This document shows positions 6,787-8,476 of a stretch of 8,476 bases of DNA, one piece after another. Numbering within the stretch: the first letter of the stretch is position 1; every line of letters begins with the position of its first letter. A program made the translations under genes and the position numbers. The notes below the pieces were generated by a model that saw nothing but the letters and a program-made list of their open reading frames with translations, searched no databases and had not been told where the DNA came from. The stretch lies in NCBI GenBank assembly GCA_025455635.1, contig JALOMF010000158.1:1-8476 (forward strand), read 5' to 3'. Source of the stretch: Saprospiraceae bacterium. GTDB taxonomy: Bacteria; Bacteroidota; Bacteroidia; Chitinophagales; Saprospiraceae.

Positions 6787-6821
6787 AGGGATGAACTCAC
6801 GCTCATTAATAATTCATCCCT
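6787..6821 (+). terminator. weak hairpin after the bestrophin gene
   Basis: A 9-bp perfect stem (AGGGATGAA at 6787-6795, TTCATCCCT at 6813-6821) with a 17-nt loop begins 6 nt after the stop codon. Only ATTT follows, so as an intrinsic terminator it is weak. A competing pairing exists between AATGAG (6783-6788) and CTCATT (6802-6807). Confidence 0.4.
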
Positions 6822-6868
6822 ATTTCCTCAACACTTCCCAGATTAAGATGCGATTAGAATTTCCGTCA

Positions 6869-6883
6869 GTGCATGGTTTGCAC
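6869..6883. promoter_or_regulatory. interrupted palindrome GTGCA-N5-TGCAC upstream of the SulP gene
   Basis: Two 5-bp arms in perfect inverted symmetry are separated by TGGTT. The right arm overlaps a TTTG (6877-6880), the best available -33 candidate for the -7 element at 6895-6902, though the 14-bp gap is shorter than usual. Its place at the promoter suggests a regulator site; this is inferred from position only, and arms this short can arise by chance. Confidence 0.25.
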
Positions 6884-6894
6884 AACCCCCTCCC

Positions 6895-6902
6895 TATTTT
6901 TG
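6895..6902 (+). promoter_or_regulatory. Bacteroidota -7 promoter element (TATTTTTG) for the SulP gene
   Basis: TATTTTTG matches TAnnTTTG exactly. It would start transcription near 6908-6910 and give an 85-90 nt leader before the ATG at 6999. The region is T-rich, so a chance match is possible. Confidence 0.45.
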
Positions 6903-6907
6903 CTAAA

Positions 6908-6928
6908 ACAATTTTGCCTAAAAATTGT
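6908..6928 (+). other. AT-rich hairpin at the presumed 5' end of the SulP transcript
   Basis: ACAATTTT (6908-6915) and AAAATTGT (6921-6928) form a perfect 8-bp stem with the 5-nt loop GCCTA. If the -7 element at 6895 is used, this hairpin would sit at the very start of the mRNA. It could protect the 5' end, or serve as a DNA palindrome for a regulator. Confidence 0.35.
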
Positions 6929-6998
6929 CAAAAGGGAAGCCTATCCTTTCTTCACGCTAAACGAGCTTGAAGGACTCCATTCCTAAATTGATTCGACT

Positions 6999-8476
6999 AT
7001 GCAATCTTATCTGAAGTATTTGAAGACGGACGCCATGTCTGGCATGGTCGTTTTTTTGGTTGCCCTGCCACTTTGCCTCGGCATTGCTTTGGCCAGTGGT
7101 GCACCGCTGTTTGCGGGTATTATATCAGGGGTCATCGGCGGCATCGTCGTTGGTTTTTTGAGTCATTCGCAGTTGAGCGTATCAGGCCCAGCGGCTGGCC
7201 TGACGGCCATTTTGCTGGCAGCCATCACAAGCTTAGGAAGCTATGAGGCATTTTTGCTGGCGGTGGTACTTGCTGGCGCAATGCAGTTGTTGTTAGGCTT
7301 TGCAAAAGCTGGCACCATCTCCAACTACCTGCCCTCCAACGTCATCGAAGGGATGCTCACGGCCATCGGCATCATCATCATACTCAAGCAGCTCCCCCAT
7401 GCCATCGGCTACGATGTGGACCACGAGGGCGACTTTTTCTTTATCGAGAAAGGTACGGGCCACAACACCTTTTCGGCCATTATTGACGCCATCAACTACT
7501 CGCACCTTGGGGCCGTCATCGTGGCGCTCGTTTCGCTCGGCATCCTCATCACTTGGAACAAAGTGCCTGCCCTCAAAAACCTGAAAGCCGTACCGGGCGC
7601 ATTGGTCGCCGTGGTGGTTGGTGTCATCATCAATGAGACTTTCAAGGCCACCGGCTCCAGTTTTGCCATCGGACAAGACCACCTCGTGAACCTGCCCATG
7701 CCCGCTAGTTTCAGCGAGTTCATCGGCCAGTTCTCATCACCGGATTTCACGGCGATTTCCAACATGAACGTCTGGGTCGTGGCGGCTACCATTGCTGCTG
7801 TGGCGAGTATCGAAACGCTGCTCTGCATCGAGGCGGCGGACAAGATGGACCCGCTCAAGCGTTTCACCAACACCAACACCGAACTGAAGGCACAGGGCGT
7901 GGGCAACCTCCTCAGCGGCTTGCTGGGCGGCATCCCCATGACCTCGGTCATCGTGCGCACCTCTGCCAATGTCAACTCCGGCGCCCGCACCAAGCTCTCG
8001 GCCATTGCGCACGGCGTTTTCCTGCTGGTAGCCGTACTGGCCATCCCCAGCGTTTTGAACAAAATACCGTTGGCCTGCCTCGCCGCCATCCTGCTCATGA
8101 TTGGCTACAAACTGGCCAGCCCTAGCGTGTTCAAGCACATGTGGCACAACGGCTGGTACCAGTTCATCCCGTTCATTGTCACCGTACTGGCAGTCGTGTT
8201 CACCGACCTGCTGAAGGGCGTGGGTATCGGCATGGTGGTCAGTATTTTCTTCATCCTGCGGGCGAACCTGAAAGTGGCCTATTTTTTCAAAAAAGAAGAA
8301 CACCATGAGGGCGAGACCATTCGGATAGACTTGGCACAGGAGGTTTCGTTCCTCAACAAGGCGGCCATAAAGCAGACGCTGTCGCATTTGCCACCCAGCA
8401 GCAAACTCATCATTGACGCCACCAATAGCGTTTATATTGACTACGACGTCATCCAACTTTTGCAGGATTTCTTGAA
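6999..8476 (+). CDS. SulP-family (SLC26-like) anion transporter with STAS domain, 3' end cut by window
   Basis: The frame is open from the ATG at 6999 to the window edge, giving 492 residues with no stop. SulP proteins are inner-membrane anion transporters (bicarbonate, sulfate, dicarboxylates), usually proton- or sodium-coupled. The N-terminal half has the hallmark LVALPLCLGIALASGAPLF (20-38) and the SVSGPAAGL motif (60-68). Further hydrophobic helices follow, at about 84-101, 116-131, 171-186, 198-211, 257-272, 335-355, 357-371, 387-402 and 407-421. The signature GGIPMTSVIVRTSANVNSGA (310-329) is intact. A STAS domain begins near 440 and continues to the edge, with IIDATNSVYIDYDV at 471-484. 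The start is chosen because SYLKYLKTDAMSGMVVF matches the family's N-terminus; Met13 and Met16 would shorten it. It closely resembles Bacteroidota SulP proteins often encoded beside carbonic anhydrase, so bicarbonate uptake is a fair guess. Substrate is not proven. Confidence 0.93.
   Translation, partial: MQSYLKYLKTDAMSGMVVFLVALPLCLGIALASGAPLFAGIISGVIGGIVVGFLSHSQLSVSGPAAGLTAILLAAITSLGSYEAFLLAVVLAGAMQLLLGFAKAGTISNYLPSNVIEGMLTAIGIIIILKQLPHAIGYDVDHEGDFFFIEKGTGHNTFSAIIDAINYSHLGAVIVALVSLGILITWNKVPALKNLKAVPGALVAVVVGVIINETFKATGSSFAIGQDHLVNLPMPASFSEFIGQFSSPDFTAISNMNVWVVAATIAAVASIETLLCIEAADKMDPLKRFTNTNTELKAQGVGNLLSGLLGGIPMTSVIVRTSANVNSGARTKLSAIAHGVFLLVAVLAIPSVLNKIPLACLAAILLMIGYKLASPSVFKHMWHNGWYQFIPFIVTVLAVVFTDLLKGVGIGMVVSIFFILRANLKVAYFFKKEEHHEGETIRIDLAQEVSFLNKAAIKQTLSHLPPSSKLIIDATNSVYIDYDVIQLLQDFL

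Noticed and set aside
7496..8456. Minus-strand open frames (7496-8098 and 7737-8456) opposite the SulP gene
   Set aside because: The plus strand encodes an unbroken SulP protein with family signatures through this whole stretch; the minus frames show no recognisable domain.

Overview
The window looks like chromosomal DNA of a member of the Bacteroidota. The main evidence is a very large secreted protein with a type IX secretion (T9SS) type A C-terminal sorting domain, PKD domains with the W-x-F-G-D-G motif, two promoter -7 elements that match the Bacteroidota TAnnTTTG consensus, and starts without Shine-Dalgarno sequences. Codon third positions are mostly G or C while intergenic DNA is AT-rich. 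A Saprospiria- or Chitinophagia-like genome would fit, but the family cannot be fixed from this sequence alone.

Layout. The left half (1-4898) reads leftward. A possible gene start lies at the left edge (1-24). Next is a 272-residue predicted outer-membrane beta-barrel protein (193-1011) followed by a hairpin terminator. Then comes a 1181-residue T9SS-exported protein (1353-4898) followed by a strong intrinsic terminator. That protein carries two near-duplicate modules of about 415 residues, separated by Ig-like and PKD domains. A divergent intergenic region (4899-5152) holds a 19-bp interrupted palindrome and a consensus promoter element. The right half (5153-8476) reads rightward: a small lipoprotein, an intergenic cluster of 7/8-bp repeat units that can fold into a long hairpin, a bestrophin-family anion channel, and a SulP-family anion transporter that runs off the right edge.

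How the genes fit together. The left half codes for cell-envelope and surface proteins. The right half pairs two unrelated anion-transport families, bestrophin and SulP, in the same orientation. SulP proteins of this subtype are often found with carbonic anhydrase in Bacteroidota, so bicarbonate or other anion handling is a reasonable but unproven shared theme. No mobile element, CRISPR array, tRNA or rRNA was seen. The least explained elements are the duplicated surface protein, the short-unit inverted repeat at 5639-5749, and the palindromes at 5012-5030 and 6869-6883.
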